The notes: a model not told the origin generated them from the sequence alone. 64,000 nucleotides of DNA from CAXBDP01 sp963974465 (GCA_049340005.1 JBMPIY010000009.1), one strand, 5' to 3'. Numbered from the stretch's first letter, positions 37,648 to 47,710 are shown. A program made the numbers and translations.

Positions 37648-39777
37648 ATGACTACCAAAGCTCTACACATACTAAACAAAACATTTGGATTTCAATCATT
37701 TAGAGATCGACAGGAAGAAATCATCAATTCTGTAATTGGTGGAAGAGATTGCCTAACGATAATGCCTACTGGCGGAGGCAAATCAATTTGTTATCAAATA
37801 CCTGCCATGGTTTTTGATGGCCTTACAATTGTGATTTCACCACTTATTGCTTTGATGAAAGATCAAGTAGACTCACTAAGACTAAATGGAATAAATGCGG
37901 CTTTTATCAATTCAACCCAATCTGCAACGGAGCAAAGTCGAATATTAAATGAAGCCGAATCCGGTAAAATTAAATTACTCTATTGTGCACCAGAAAGACT
38001 TATTGGAGGAACAAATCCCTTAATCAATTGGCTGAAAAGATGTAATGTTAGCCTATTTGCAATTGACGAAGCACATTGTATTTCGCAATGGGGTCACGAT
38101 TTCAGGCCTGAATATTTGGCTTTGCATCAAATAACCACGGAATTTCCAAATGTGCCCGTAATGGCACTTACCGCTACAGCCGACAAGCTTACCCGCAGAG
38201 ATATCTTATCTAAACTAGGTTTAAGAAATCCTGGCATTTTTATTTCCAGTTTCAATCGCAAAAATATTAGCTATACAATAGAGCAAAAATCACAAAGCTT
38301 TGGACGGCTGATGGATTTCTTGCTTGAGCATAAAAATGATTCGGGCATTATCTATTGCCTATCCAGAAAATCAGTTGAAGATACTGCTGAAAGGCTCCAA
38401 AATGAAGGAATAGACGCCCTACCCTATCATGCAGGATTAGATCAGCACACTAGACAACAAAATCAAGAGCTTTTCCAGAATGATAAAGTGCAAATAATGG
38501 TTGCCACCATTGCTTTTGGAATGGGAATAGATAAATCGAATGTGCGATTTGTAATACACATGGATTTGCCAAAAAATATTGAAAGCTATTATCAAGAAAC
38601 TGGCAGAGCTGGTAGAGATGGTCTACCAAGTGAAGCATTGCTGTTTTTCTCTTATGGCGACGTGCAGAAACTCCAATACTTTATTCAAATAGACGACAAC
38701 CAAGAGCAGACAAAAATACTGGATAAAAAGCTCAAACAAATGGCGGAATTTTGTCAGATAGATACTTGCAGAAGGCAGTATTTGATGAATTATTTCGATG
38801 AGGCTTTTCCAGATCATTGTGGAAATTGCGATGTATGTCTTACCAAATTTGAGGTGGAAGATGCAACAGAAAATGCCCAAAAAGCCTTATCTGCGGTAGC
38901 TAGATTGGAACAAAACTTTGGAATGGGCTATGTAATAGACTTCTTAAAAGGATCAAAATCCAAAAAAATTCACGCTCATCACCGCCAGCTAAAAACATTT
39001 GGTATTGGAGGTGATATGACTAAAGAAGGTTGGCAAACATTCTTTAGACAATTATTGAAAGATGAAGTACTAATTCAAAATGGCTATGAAATGCCCGTTC
39101 TTGGATTAACAGAAAAAAGCTGGGAAATATTGAAGGGACAAAAGCCCTATCAGATTAGAAAAGTTAAGTCAAAAGTTAGTCAGAAGGCAGGAGCTGAAAA
39201 TCTAGAAAAAGCCCTATTTGAAAAAATGCGTTCCTTGCGTAGCATACTAGCAGAAGGTGAAAAAGTGCCTCCTTATGTGATATTATCTGATGCTAGTTTA
39301 TTAGAAATGGCCACCTACCTCCCGCAAGACTCTACTGAATTGTTACGAATAAGTGGGTTTGGGAATATCAAGGTGGAAAAATATGGACAGGACTTTCTCA
39401 AAGTGATTCATAATTATTGCACAGAAAATAAACTCCAATCTCGAATCCATTACAAAAAGAGAGTTACTGCTAAAAAGGTAAATAAAATAACAGATACAAA
39501 AACTGAAAGCTACGAGCTATATAAGCAAGGAAATAGTGTTGAGGAAATTGCTGAAATTCGATCCATGGCGACTTCTACCATCGAAGGGCATTTAGCAGGA
39601 TTTGTAGGTAATGGAACTATCCCAATTGAGAAATTTGTAGATAAAAAGACCCAAGCAATGATAAACAAGGCTATTCAGCAATTTGGAATGGGCAGCTTGA
39701 AAATTCTCAAAGAAAACCTCCCGCCATCTATAAGTTATGGTCAGATAAAAATGATGATGGCTCAAAAGATTAAGTAA
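37648..39777 (+). CDS. recQ: ATP-dependent DNA helicase RecQ
   Basis: A 709-residue RecQ helicase. Motif I is TGGGKSICYQIP, the Walker B box is DEAH (FAIDEAHCISQWGHDFRPEY), and the arginine-finger region is TGRAGRDGLPSEALLF. A zinc-binding part (CRRQYLMNYFDEAFPDHCGNCDVC) is followed by RQC and HRDC-like domains (about 515-590). The last roughly 90 residues are an extra HTH-type C-terminal domain (SVEEIAEIRSMATSTIEGHL), common in Bacteroidota RecQ. It unwinds DNA during repair and recombination. Two GCGGGAGG octamers lie near its 3' end (39318, 39717). Confidence 0.96.
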   Translation: MTTKALHILNKTFGFQSFRDRQEEIINSVIGGRDCLTIMPTGGGKSICYQIPAMVFDGLTIVISPLIALMKDQVDSLRLNGINAAFINSTQSATEQSRILNEAESGKIKLLYCAPERLIGGTNPLINWLKRCNVSLFAIDEAHCISQWGHDFRPEYLALHQITTEFPNVPVMALTATADKLTRRDILSKLGLRNPGIFISSFNRKNISYTIEQKSQSFGRLMDFLLEHKNDSGIIYCLSRKSVEDTAERLQNEGIDALPYHAGLDQHTRQQNQELFQNDKVQIMVATIAFGMGIDKSNVRFVIHMDLPKNIESYYQETGRAGRDGLPSEALLFFSYGDVQKLQYFIQIDDNQEQTKILDKKLKQMAEFCQIDTCRRQYLMNYFDEAFPDHCGNCDVCLTKFEVEDATENAQKALSAVARLEQNFGMGYVIDFLKGSKSKKIHAHHRQLKTFGIGGDMTKEGWQTFFRQLLKDEVLIQNGYEMPVLGLTEKSWEILKGQKPYQIRKVKSKVSQKAGAENLEKALFEKMRSLRSILAEGEKVPPYVILSDASLLEMATYLPQDSTELLRISGFGNIKVEKYGQDFLKVIHNYCTENKLQSRIHYKKRVTAKKVNKITDTKTESYELYKQGNSVEEIAEIRSMATSTIEGHLAGFVGNGTIPIEKFVDKKTQAMINKAIQQFGMGSLKILKENLPPSISYGQIKMMMAQKIK

Positions 39778-39817
39778 GAAAGCATTATAAAACTTCCTAT
39801 TCAAACCAACCTAATAA

Positions 39818-39949
39818 TTACTCCACAGGTTGTTTATCTACTTCTTCTTGTTCAGGCTCCACATTTCCGCCATCTTCTTTGCCACATCCTGTAAATACAA
39901 TACTGAGTGCAAATACTAAAATGATTACCGTTATTTTATTGAATTTCAT
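39818..39949 (-). CDS. Tiny lipoprotein
   Basis: A 43-residue lipoprotein. The signal (MKFNKITVIILVFALSIV) ends in a FTGC lipobox with Cys22; the mature peptide is short, acidic and Gly/Glu-rich (GKEDGGNVEPEQEEVDKQ). It has an ATG start and a TAA stop. It is typical of small Bacteroidota lipoproteins. Its function is unknown. It is convergent with recQ and divergent from the MATE gene. Confidence 0.72.
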   Translation of the reverse strand: MKFNKITVIILVFALSIVFTGCGKEDGGNVEPEQEEVDKQPVE

Positions 39950-40073
39950 TTGGTAAATTAAATAAGTACAAAACAAAAATAATTAATTCACTGATCAAAA
40001 CATGAACTTTTTAATCTAAAGTTCCTTTACATTTAGTGTTTTATTGATTCCCTTAGATTCCACAAAATTATTT

Positions 40074-41480
40074 ATGGCTCAAATAAGAGATAAGCAAAAA
40101 CTGCTTATTATAAACGAAAATATGTGGCGAGTGATGTGGAAACTTTCGGTTCCTGCCATTCTTGCTATGGTATTATTCGGGCTCAATGCCTTTCTGGATG
40201 CCGTATTTGTAGGCCAACTAATCAATGCTACTGCCTTGGCTGCAGTTTCAATATCTTACCCGCTTTCTCAAATAACTTTTGGCTTAGGCTCACTTATTGG
40301 CATAGGTGCTGGAACGGTTTTGAGTATTGCTATTGGCGCAGGCGACACCAGTTCGCAGCAAAAAATATTAGGTAACATTACCACCCTGTGCTTTATCATA
40401 TCGGCTGCATTTGCCATTCCATCATGGTTTTTCGCCGAAGAAATGGTTTCTCTTATGGGAGCTGAAGGTGAATTGCTTAGGCTTGGAACGGAGTATTTCA
40501 AAGCCACCCTACCTGGTGCTTTCTTTTGGATTTTGGGTTTAGCAATCAACATGCTTATACGTGGTGAAGGTAAACTCAAAGAAGCAGCCTATATGATGGC
40601 CATCGGTTTAATTATCAATATCATTTTAAACCCAATTTTTATTTCAACATTTGAAATGGGTGTGGCAGGCGCTGCTTGGGCCACTAATATTGGGATGATT
40701 ACTTATGCGATTGTAGGATATTGGTATTTCCTTCGCGGTAAAGCCTCATTTGATACAGATGTACGCTACTTGGGAATTGATAAAAAACTCTCCAAATCTA
40801 TACTTTCTCTTGGCTTTCCATCATTGATCATGTCGCTGATGGGCTTGATTCAAGCATTGGTGGTTTACAACGCCATCAACAATTACGGAACTCAATCGGA
40901 TGTCGCATTTTTCGCGGCTTCCCACAGAACAGTTTTATTTCTGATTACTCCTCTTTTTGGATTGATGCGAGCTTTACAGCCAGTGATTGGGATGAACTAT
41001 GGCGCTGGCAAAATGGACAGAGTGGAAAGTAGCTACAAAACATTCTCTCTGGCTGGTTTCCTTATCATATTTCCATTCTGGCTTTTGATGAATATTTTTC
41101 CTGAAAATTCGCTAAGCCTGATGTTACCAGGATATACTTATGGGCCAGAGGAGATTTGGAATTTCAGAGTATATACATTTGTGCTTCCTTTACTCCCACT
41201 TGTTTTTATGGGCCTTACTTTCTTTCCATCTATTGAGCGAGGAAAAATTGCGAGTATTTTAGCTTTACTGCGACAATTAATTTTTTATATACCTGTGATG
41301 CTCATTATTCCAATTTATTTTGGAATAAGAGGAGTGTTCTTTGGTGCAACTGTGATAGACGTAATTATGACCATTTTGATAGTCTACTATGTAAATAAAG
41401 AACTCAAGAAAATCCGACAAAAAGAGGCTGTAAAAAAGCCAGACATTGCAGAAGAAGTAATACTATCTAAACAAGTTTAA
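40074..41480 (+). CDS. MATE family efflux transporter
   Basis: A 468-residue inner-membrane antiporter with about twelve hydrophobic helices (opening MAQIRDKQKLLIINENMW). MATE landmarks are WKLSVPAILAMVLFGLNAFLDAVFVG early and INMLIRGEGKLKEAAYMMAIGLIINIILNPIF in the middle. It exports cationic drugs or metabolites in exchange for Na+ or H+; the substrate is unknown. The ATG at 40074 is preferred over a TTG ten codons upstream. Confidence 0.94.
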   Translation: MAQIRDKQKLLIINENMWRVMWKLSVPAILAMVLFGLNAFLDAVFVGQLINATALAAVSISYPLSQITFGLGSLIGIGAGTVLSIAIGAGDTSSQQKILGNITTLCFIISAAFAIPSWFFAEEMVSLMGAEGELLRLGTEYFKATLPGAFFWILGLAINMLIRGEGKLKEAAYMMAIGLIINIILNPIFISTFEMGVAGAAWATNIGMITYAIVGYWYFLRGKASFDTDVRYLGIDKKLSKSILSLGFPSLIMSLMGLIQALVVYNAINNYGTQSDVAFFAASHRTVLFLITPLFGLMRALQPVIGMNYGAGKMDRVESSYKTFSLAGFLIIFPFWLLMNIFPENSLSLMLPGYTYGPEEIWNFRVYTFVLPLLPLVFMGLTFFPSIERGKIASILALLRQLIFYIPVMLIIPIYFGIRGVFFGATVIDVIMTILIVYYVNKELKKIRQKEAVKKPDIAEEVILSKQV

Positions 41481-41568
41481 TACCGCCACAAACAAAGCGG
41501 TTTGCGACTAAGCTATCAGGAACTATATTTGCTTATAGGGTGATGGTTCACCATGAAAAATACAATGA

Positions 41569-42537
41569 ATGGAGTGGTTTAATAGTTTTTCCACATTTGA
41601 AGTAAGTGTAATTGGGCTTTTTTGCTTGGCCTATGTTTTATATTTCCGTCGCTGGTATCAGGCAGGCAAACTGCTCAAGCAAAAAGGCGGAAACTGGTCC
41701 TACAAATTTATAATCAGAAGTATTTATTTCGCTTTAATAATTGTGTCCTTACTCGGACCCACATTTGGCGTGACGCAAAAGGAAGTAGAATCAAGCGGCA
41801 AGGATATTTATGTATTGGTAGATTTATCAAAGTCGATGGATGCGCATGATATTGCTCCAACAAGAATTGAAAAAGTGAAGTTTGAGTTAAAAAAACTCGC
41901 GAATACTTTCGTCACTGACAGATTAGGTTTAATCATTTTTGGTTCCGAATCATTTGTCCAGTGTCCCCTTACTTTTGATAATTCAGCGCTTAATCTTTTT
42001 ATAGAAACACTCAATACAAATTTGGTTTCTTCAAGTGGAACAGACTTTGGCCCTCCATTGAAAATGGCTTTAGATAAGCTAATTCAAGAAGGTGATCAGT
42101 CAGGAAAGCAATCTTCAAAAATTATTGTTCTTATAAGTGATGGTGAAGATTTCGGAGATGAAACCAGCGATGCAATAAGAGAATTGCGTAGAGAAGGCGT
42201 AAAAGTTTTCACCATTGGTGTAGGAACAGAGGAAGGTAGCACAATCAGAGATGGTGTGGATGTTCGTAAAGACCAAAATGGCCAACCTGTCGTTACACGT
42301 TTGAACTCTAGAGCGCTTAAGGAAGTTGCAGTAGAGACAGGCGGAAAATACTTTGAAATAAACGAGAGTATAAATGAAACTCCAAGGCTAATAAGCGCAA
42401 TTGATAGTGTAGAAGGAGAGTTCAGACAAAGCCGACAAGTAGATGTGACTGCCAATAAGTATTATTACTTCCTTGCGGCCGGCCTATTTTTAATGTTTGT
42501 AGATGCTTTGGTAAGTGTAAGATTATTTAAACTATGA
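41569..42537 (+). CDS. batB: VWA domain membrane protein, BatB-like
   Basis: A 322-residue protein with membrane helices near residues 12-27, 48-63 and 300-318 and a von Willebrand A domain between. The MIDAS motif is DLSKS (Asp85, Ser87, Ser89), with the later ISDGEDFGDE element. It matches BatB of the Bacteroides aerotolerance operon, where BatA/BatB are thought to form an inner-membrane complex linked to oxidative stress. The BatC gene overlaps it by 4 bases, but MoxR, DUF58, BatA and BatD are absent here. Confidence 0.85.
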   Translation: MEWFNSFSTFEVSVIGLFCLAYVLYFRRWYQAGKLLKQKGGNWSYKFIIRSIYFALIIVSLLGPTFGVTQKEVESSGKDIYVLVDLSKSMDAHDIAPTRIEKVKFELKKLANTFVTDRLGLIIFGSESFVQCPLTFDNSALNLFIETLNTNLVSSSGTDFGPPLKMALDKLIQEGDQSGKQSSKIIVLISDGEDFGDETSDAIRELRREGVKVFTIGVGTEEGSTIRDGVDVRKDQNGQPVVTRLNSRALKEVAVETGGKYFEINESINETPRLISAIDSVEGEFRQSRQVDVTANKYYYFLAAGLFLMFVDALVSVRLFKL

Positions 42538-43382
42538 TAAAATTTATCTTAATAATATTTCTAGTAATAAATCCCATTACTGACTTCAATGATATCGCTA
42601 AGATGAACACATTGAAGAAAGAAGCGCGGGAGGCATTTAACAATGGAGAGTTTGAAACTGCAATAAATAAGTACACAGTACTTATGCAGGAATATCAGCA
42701 AACTGACCCAAACATGTTGCTGAATTTATCACATTCATATTATAATGCAGGCAATATGGAAGAGGCCGAGAAAGCTTACAAACCGCTTATTGCTTCATCT
42801 GATATGAATGTTCGCTCCATTGCCAACCAGCAATTGGGCAATATGGCCTCTGCCAAAGAGGATTATAAAACAGCGCTAAACTATTACAAAGCTGCACTGA
42901 AAGCTGCTCCAGATAATGAGGAAGCTCGCTACAACTACGAGCTGACCAAAAAACTGCTTGATGAACAAAAAGAACAGCAGGAAAATGAAGATGGTGAAGA
43001 GGAGAAGCAAAATGAGCAAGAACAAGAAGAACAAGGTGAAGAAGAGAAAAAGGAGCAAGAGGAAGGTTCTGAAAGCGAAGAAGAAAATCAAGAAAAAGGC
43101 GAAGAGGAAAACGAAGAACAGTCTGAAGCTGAAAAGCAAGAAGGTGAAGCCGAGAACGAAACCGAACAAGAAAATCAAGATCCTCAACAGCAAGAGCAAA
43201 ACGAGAAAGATCAGAGAATGGAAGATATGCAATCTCTGAAAGAAAAGCTCGAAGAACTCAACATGAATGAACAGACGGCCATGATGATATTGGAAGCTTT
43301 GAAAAATCAGGAAATTCAATACATCCAACAAAAGCGTCGTCAAACGAACCAACCTAAGAAATCAGGAAAGCCTGATTGGTAA
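42534..43382 (+). CDS. batC: TPR protein with acidic tail region, BatC-like
   Basis: A 282-residue protein. An N-terminal hydrophobic segment (IKFILIIFLVIN) is followed by TPR repeats (about 30-140: EAFNNGEFETAINKYTVLM, YYNAGNMEEAEKAY, ALNYYKAALKAAPDNEEARYN). Residues about 143-225 are a Glu/Gln-rich low-complexity stretch, then a helical end. It matches BatC, the TPR partner of BatB. The overlap with batB implies translational coupling. The acidic stretch gives a large antisense frame that is not a gene. Confidence 0.84.
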   Translation: MIKFILIIFLVINPITDFNDIAKMNTLKKEAREAFNNGEFETAINKYTVLMQEYQQTDPNMLLNLSHSYYNAGNMEEAEKAYKPLIASSDMNVRSIANQQLGNMASAKEDYKTALNYYKAALKAAPDNEEARYNYELTKKLLDEQKEQQENEDGEEEKQNEQEQEEQGEEEKKEQEEGSESEEENQEKGEEENEEQSEAEKQEGEAENETEQENQDPQQQEQNEKDQRMEDMQSLKEKLEELNMNEQTAMMILEALKNQEIQYIQQKRRQTNQPKKSGKPDW

Positions 43383-43416
43383 AATCTAAAAACTATTATC
43401 AACCATATATTTAAAA

Positions 43417-44595
43417 ATGAGAGAAGTATATATCGTATCCGTATCTAGAACACCTATTGGTAGTTTTGGTGGTGCATTAGCCGGACTTACAGCTCCGCAA
43501 CTTGGTGCCGAAGCAATCAAAGGTGCATTATCAAAAATCAATTTAGACCCAGCCGAAGTTAATGAAGTGTATATGGGAAATGTGCTTACAGCCAATGTAG
43601 GTCAAGCTCCATCAACGCAAGCATCTATCTTTGCGGGTATTCCAAATAATACTCCTACAACTACCGTAAATAAAGTTTGTGCTTCTGGCATGAAAACCAT
43701 TATGCTAGGAGCCCAGTCCATTATGTTAGGAACCAACGACGTGGTAGTGGCAGGAGGAATGGAATCCATGAGCAATGCTCCATTCTATCTTGAAAATAAC
43801 CGCTGGGGAGCAAAACTTGGCCATGGCAAGGTAGTAGATGGCATTATTAGAGATGGACTTTGGGATGTGTACAAAGACTATCACATGGGTAATGCTGCTG
43901 AACTTTGTGCTACAGACAAAAAAATAAGCCGCGAAGATCAAGATGCCTATGCTATAGAATCTTATAAAAGATCTGCTGCAGCTAGCGAAGCTGGCAAATT
44001 CAAAGGAGAAATCGCTCCTGTAAGTATTCCTCAACGCAAAGGTGACCCAATTGTGGTAGATACAGACGAAGAATATTCGAATGTAAAATTTGATAAAATC
44101 CCCTCTCTAAGACCCGTATTTGATAAAGATGGAACAGTAACTGCAGCCAATGCATCTTCGATCAATGATGGTGCTGCAGCAGTAATACTTATGAGTAAAG
44201 AAAAAGCAGAAGCTTTAGGCATTAAGCCAATTGCTAAAATCAGAGGTTTTGCAGATGCGCAGCAAGCGCCAGAGTGGTTTACAACTGCTCCTTCAGAGGC
44301 AATTCCAAAGGCATTGGCAAATGCTGGCGTTAAAGCTGAAGAGGTAGATTTTTACGAAATAAATGAAGCATTCTCTGTGGTGTGTATTGCAAATAATCAA
44401 ATCCTAAATCTTGACCCTAAAAAGGTAAATATTTACGGTGGTGCAGTTTCGCTTGGTCACCCAATCGGTTGCTCAGGTGCTAGAATTGTAGTAACGCTAA
44501 GTAGCATTCTAAGTCAAGAAAATGGCAAAATTGGAGTTGCTGGAATTTGCAATGGCGGAGGCGGTGCTTCTGCGATTGTAATTGAGAAAATGTAA
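43417..44595 (+). CDS. Acetyl-CoA C-acyltransferase (thiolase)
   Basis: A 392-residue thiolase. The acyl-accepting Cys88 lies in NKVCASGM; the C-terminal active-site motifs are NEAFSVV, GGAVSLGHPIGCSGARI and CNGGGGAS. It condenses or cleaves acetyl-CoA units, an acetyl-CoA acetyltransferase-type assignment. It could work in fatty-acid oxidation or acetoacetyl-CoA formation, and no other beta-oxidation genes are near to decide. A terminator follows. Confidence 0.95.
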   Translation: MREVYIVSVSRTPIGSFGGALAGLTAPQLGAEAIKGALSKINLDPAEVNEVYMGNVLTANVGQAPSTQASIFAGIPNNTPTTTVNKVCASGMKTIMLGAQSIMLGTNDVVVAGGMESMSNAPFYLENNRWGAKLGHGKVVDGIIRDGLWDVYKDYHMGNAAELCATDKKISREDQDAYAIESYKRSAAASEAGKFKGEIAPVSIPQRKGDPIVVDTDEEYSNVKFDKIPSLRPVFDKDGTVTAANASSINDGAAAVILMSKEKAEALGIKPIAKIRGFADAQQAPEWFTTAPSEAIPKALANAGVKAEEVDFYEINEAFSVVCIANNQILNLDPKKVNIYGGAVSLGHPIGCSGARIVVTLSSILSQENGKIGVAGICNGGGGASAIVIEKM

Positions 44596-44617
44596 TTCCC
44601 AATTAGCAATAAAATTG

Positions 44618-44656
44618 AAATCCCTTTTTTGAGAAATCATAGAGGGATTTTTTTTA
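44618..44656 (+). terminator. Terminator of the thiolase gene
   Basis: AAATCCCT pairs with AGGGATTT and is followed by a run of T; it sits 23 bases past the thiolase stop. Confidence 0.85.
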
Positions 44657-44777
44657 TTTACTATAGCCTCACTTTCATTAAGGGAAGCCATGTGCTAAAA
44701 TAAACTTCTAATCCGCTCTAAATCATTCCCAACTTCAACTGTAATTCACTTGAAGAGGTAGAGGGATAATCTGAAAG

Positions 44778-45863
44778 TCAGTCTCTAATATTAATTTTTA
44801 CCATTAATTGTCTGGCTGGGTAACGTGGATCATTGGTGAAAAATGTGAGATTTTTGTATTCCGTTCCTGTCCTTGTTGTAGTATCAAAATGGATAGTAAC
44901 CTCTCCTTCTTCACCTGGAGCATAGCTATCTTTGGCCAAAGTGAATGTCACACAATCGCAGTTGCTGATGATCTTGCGGATTACTAAATCACTTGCTCCT
45001 GAGTTTCTAAATTTGAAAGACTTTGTTGCCACCTCTCCTTTATCTGCATTGCCAAAATCTAATAGTGTTTCGGTTATACCCATAGAAGGTGCTCTGTTCA
45101 ATTCCTCCCGCGTCATCGGTGGGAAATAATCTTCTACAGTCGATGTTATAATTAGCGGCTTCCTAGGCATTATTTCATCACTTGTCAAAATATTCACCGA
45201 ATCAATAAAATATCCTACGTCATTTCTATTTGTCCCAAAATACAGAACTTCCATTTCGGTATGGCTACTCCCTATAATAGTATCTGCCAAAAATGAAAAT
45301 TTCAAAAACTCAGCTTCAGTTTCTACTGCCAACAAATGAACAGTTTCTTCAGAAGCATTATAAATATCTACAATGTAGGATATGGTATCATTAGTTGTGA
45401 AATTTCCCATATTCACATACTTTGTTCTAAACCGTAGATTTCCCGCTACATGAGGAAATTCTCTCATCGGGTTGATAATCGGCATCACAACTGTACCCTC
45501 AATAATCAAATTGATAGGTGCTTCTAGCCCCTTCAAAAACACTTGAGTAATTCTACTAAATGCACCTGGCCTATTCGTTGGGTCATACATTATTTGCACA
45601 TAACCCAACTCACCTGGTTCAAGTGGATCTCCAGTATAGGCAGTTGTCGTGCATCCACAATCCATCTCTAGCTTGTCGATTTGCACTACTGAATCAGTCA
45701 CATTTGTAAATGAAAACGAGACTTCCACCAATCCTGCTTGTTCCTTTACCCTTCCCAAATCTTTTCTTTCTTGGTCAAACTTAATCGGTAAAACGTTTTG
45801 AGCTTGAAGTAATTGCGAACAAAAGACAAAGACAAGAAATGATAATAGGTTTTTCAATTTCAT
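44778..45863 (-). CDS. DUF1573 exported protein
   Basis: A 361-residue protein with a signal peptide (SFLVFVFCSQLLQAQN). Two DUF1573 beta-sandwich repeats are recognisable at about 35-120 (LGRVKEQAGLVEVSFSFTN, DCGCTT, GELGYVQIMYDP) and about 265-355 (LDFGNADKGEVATKSFKFRN, NCDCVTF, GEEGEVTIHF). The CxC motif recurs in each repeat (Cys-Gly-Cys and Cys-Asp-Cys). The domain is of unknown, probably periplasmic, function and common in Bacteroidota. It stands alone, divergent from trpS. Confidence 0.9.
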   Translation of the reverse strand: MKLKNLLSFLVFVFCSQLLQAQNVLPIKFDQERKDLGRVKEQAGLVEVSFSFTNVTDSVVQIDKLEMDCGCTTTAYTGDPLEPGELGYVQIMYDPTNRPGAFSRITQVFLKGLEAPINLIIEGTVVMPIINPMREFPHVAGNLRFRTKYVNMGNFTTNDTISYIVDIYNASEETVHLLAVETEAEFLKFSFLADTIIGSSHTEMEVLYFGTNRNDVGYFIDSVNILTSDEIMPRKPLIITSTVEDYFPPMTREELNRAPSMGITETLLDFGNADKGEVATKSFKFRNSGASDLVIRKIISNCDCVTFTLAKDSYAPGEEGEVTIHFDTTTRTGTEYKNLTFFTNDPRYPARQLMVKINIRD

Positions 45864-45953
45864 ATTTTTCGGATTAGATCCTTTTCAATTCAACAAAGTT
45901 ACAGTCTCGCCACCGTTAATTTTATTAATTTGCATCCAAATTAAGAATTTAAC

Positions 45954-46925
45954 ATGGCGAGGATTTTAACAGGAATACAAAGTTCGGGAAGACCCCATTT
46001 AGGAAATCTGCTAGGAGCAATCATTCCAGCAATCGAAATGTCCAAACAAGGTGGAAATGATTCTCTTTTTTTCATAGCAGATCTTCATTCACTCACTACC
46101 ATAAAGGATGCCGAAGTTCGCCGGCAAAATGTAAATGCTATTGCAGCGGCTTGGCTTGCCTTCGGCTTCGATACAGATAAGAATATATTTTATCGCCAAT
46201 CCCGCATCAACGAGGTGTGCGAGCTCACTTGGTATTTGAGTTGCTTCACTCCTTTTCCCATGCTCAACAATGCCCATGCGTTCAAAGATAAATCGGACAG
46301 ACTAAGCGATGTGAATGCGGGCCTTTTTGTATATCCCGTGTTGATGGCGGCAGATATTATTCTATATAGCGCGGATTTTGTGCCTGTAGGTAAGGATCAG
46401 CAGCAACATTTGGAAATGACTCGTGACATTGCCAGCAGCTTCAATTTCAAATACGGCGATACTTTTGTATTACCTGAGGCCAAAATCAATGAAGATTTAA
46501 AAACCATTCTGGGTACTGATGGCGAGAAAATGAGTAAATCATATCAAAACACGATCGATATTTTTGATAATGAAAAGGATTTAAAAAAATCTGTTATGTC
46601 TATTTTAACAGATAGTACTCCTTTGGAAGAGCCTAAAAACCCTGATACCTGTAATGTATTTAAGCTTTACAGTTTGGTAGCTGATACCAAGCAAACAAGC
46701 GAATTGCGAGCTAAATATGAAGCGGGAGGATTTGGTTATGGTCATGCTAAAAAGGAACTGTTGGCCTTATTTTTAGATAAATACGCAGAGCCAAGAAAAA
46801 TCTTCAATTACTACATGGAGAACCCGCATGAACTAGAACAAAAACTAGTAGAAGGTGAAAAAAAAGCTAGAGCAATAGCTCAAGCAAAAATAGCTGATGT
46901 AAGAGCTAAATTAGGTTTTGCTTAA
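45954..46925 (+). CDS. trpS: Tryptophan--tRNA ligase
   Basis: A 323-residue class I aminoacyl-tRNA synthetase. The HIGH-type motif is HLGN (residues 15-18, GRPHLGN) and the KMSKS motif is intact (GEKMSKSYQNT). Other landmarks are PVLMAADIILY and VGKDQQQHLEMTRDIA. It charges tRNA-Trp in the cytoplasm. It is monocistronic and upstream of tpx. Confidence 0.97.
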   Translation: MARILTGIQSSGRPHLGNLLGAIIPAIEMSKQGGNDSLFFIADLHSLTTIKDAEVRRQNVNAIAAAWLAFGFDTDKNIFYRQSRINEVCELTWYLSCFTPFPMLNNAHAFKDKSDRLSDVNAGLFVYPVLMAADIILYSADFVPVGKDQQQHLEMTRDIASSFNFKYGDTFVLPEAKINEDLKTILGTDGEKMSKSYQNTIDIFDNEKDLKKSVMSILTDSTPLEEPKNPDTCNVFKLYSLVADTKQTSELRAKYEAGGFGYGHAKKELLALFLDKYAEPRKIFNYYMENPHELEQKLVEGEKKARAIAQAKIADVRAKLGFA

Positions 46926-47022
46926 TCATTATCATTTGATAGCAAACGAATAGTAGAATTAATAACATTTATAACTCAGAGCAGTTTACTCTATTAAACC
47001 AGAAAACTTAAAATAAGATACA

Positions 47023-47520
47023 ATGGCAAAAATTACATTAGGAGGAACACCTTGCAATACCAATGGTGAATTACCTCAAAAAGGAGCTTCGGCACCAAAT
47101 TTCAATCTAACGAAGGATGATTTATCAGAAGTGTCGTCAGATCAGTTTGCTGGCAAAAAAGTAATCCTCAATATATTCCCAAGTGTGGACACAGCAGTAT
47201 GTGCCACTTCTGTTCGCAAATTCAACGAAAAAGCAAATAACCTTCCTGACACCGTTGTTCTTTGCGTTTCAAAAGACCTACCATTTGCACTTAAGAGATT
47301 TTGTGCGGCTGAAGGACTTGAAAATGTGCATGCATTATCTGATTTCAAAAACCGTGGTTTCGATACTGATTACGGTGTGAAAATAGTAGATGGCGGATTT
47401 AGTGGTCTTATGGCTAGAGCAGTAGTTGTGCTTGACAAAGAAGGAAAAGTGACACACAGCGAACTTGTTCCAGAAATTGGACACGAACCTGATTATGAAG
47501 CTGCAATTGCCGCAATATAA
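47023..47520 (+). CDS. tpx: Thiol peroxidase (Tpx)
   Basis: A 165-residue 2-Cys peroxiredoxin of the Tpx group. The peroxidatic Cys60 is in FPSVDTAVCATSVRKF and the resolving Cys94 is in RFCAAEG. It reduces hydrogen peroxide and lipid peroxides using thioredoxin. The sequence EIGHEPDYEAA near the end is typical of the family. A hairpin and T-tract about 190 bases downstream probably end the transcript. Confidence 0.97.
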   Translation: MAKITLGGTPCNTNGELPQKGASAPNFNLTKDDLSEVSSDQFAGKKVILNIFPSVDTAVCATSVRKFNEKANNLPDTVVLCVSKDLPFALKRFCAAEGLENVHALSDFKNRGFDTDYGVKIVDGGFSGLMARAVVVLDKEGKVTHSELVPEIGHEPDYEAAIAAI

Positions 47521-47710
47521 ATCAGGCACTTCTTTCTGCACAATACCCATAAAATTAGACTGCTTCAAATGAGCTACTTCTTACCTGCACTCAAATACTA
47601 TTTTTAATAGTATCCAAAATAGTTGAGATAAAAGCTGTTAATCAAATGAAACATGTAGTATTTCCTAAAATTTAGTACACAACAAATCTAAAAATCATTT
47701 TATATTATTA

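Noticed and set aside
40044..40073. TTG start for the MATE transporter ten codons upstream
   Set aside because: The ATG at 40074 fits family length; the extension adds no family-like residues.
42876..43352. Long hydrophobic antisense frame of 158 codons
   Set aside because: It is the mirror of the Glu-rich low-complexity part of BatC; GAA/GAG read backwards gives Phe/Leu runs.
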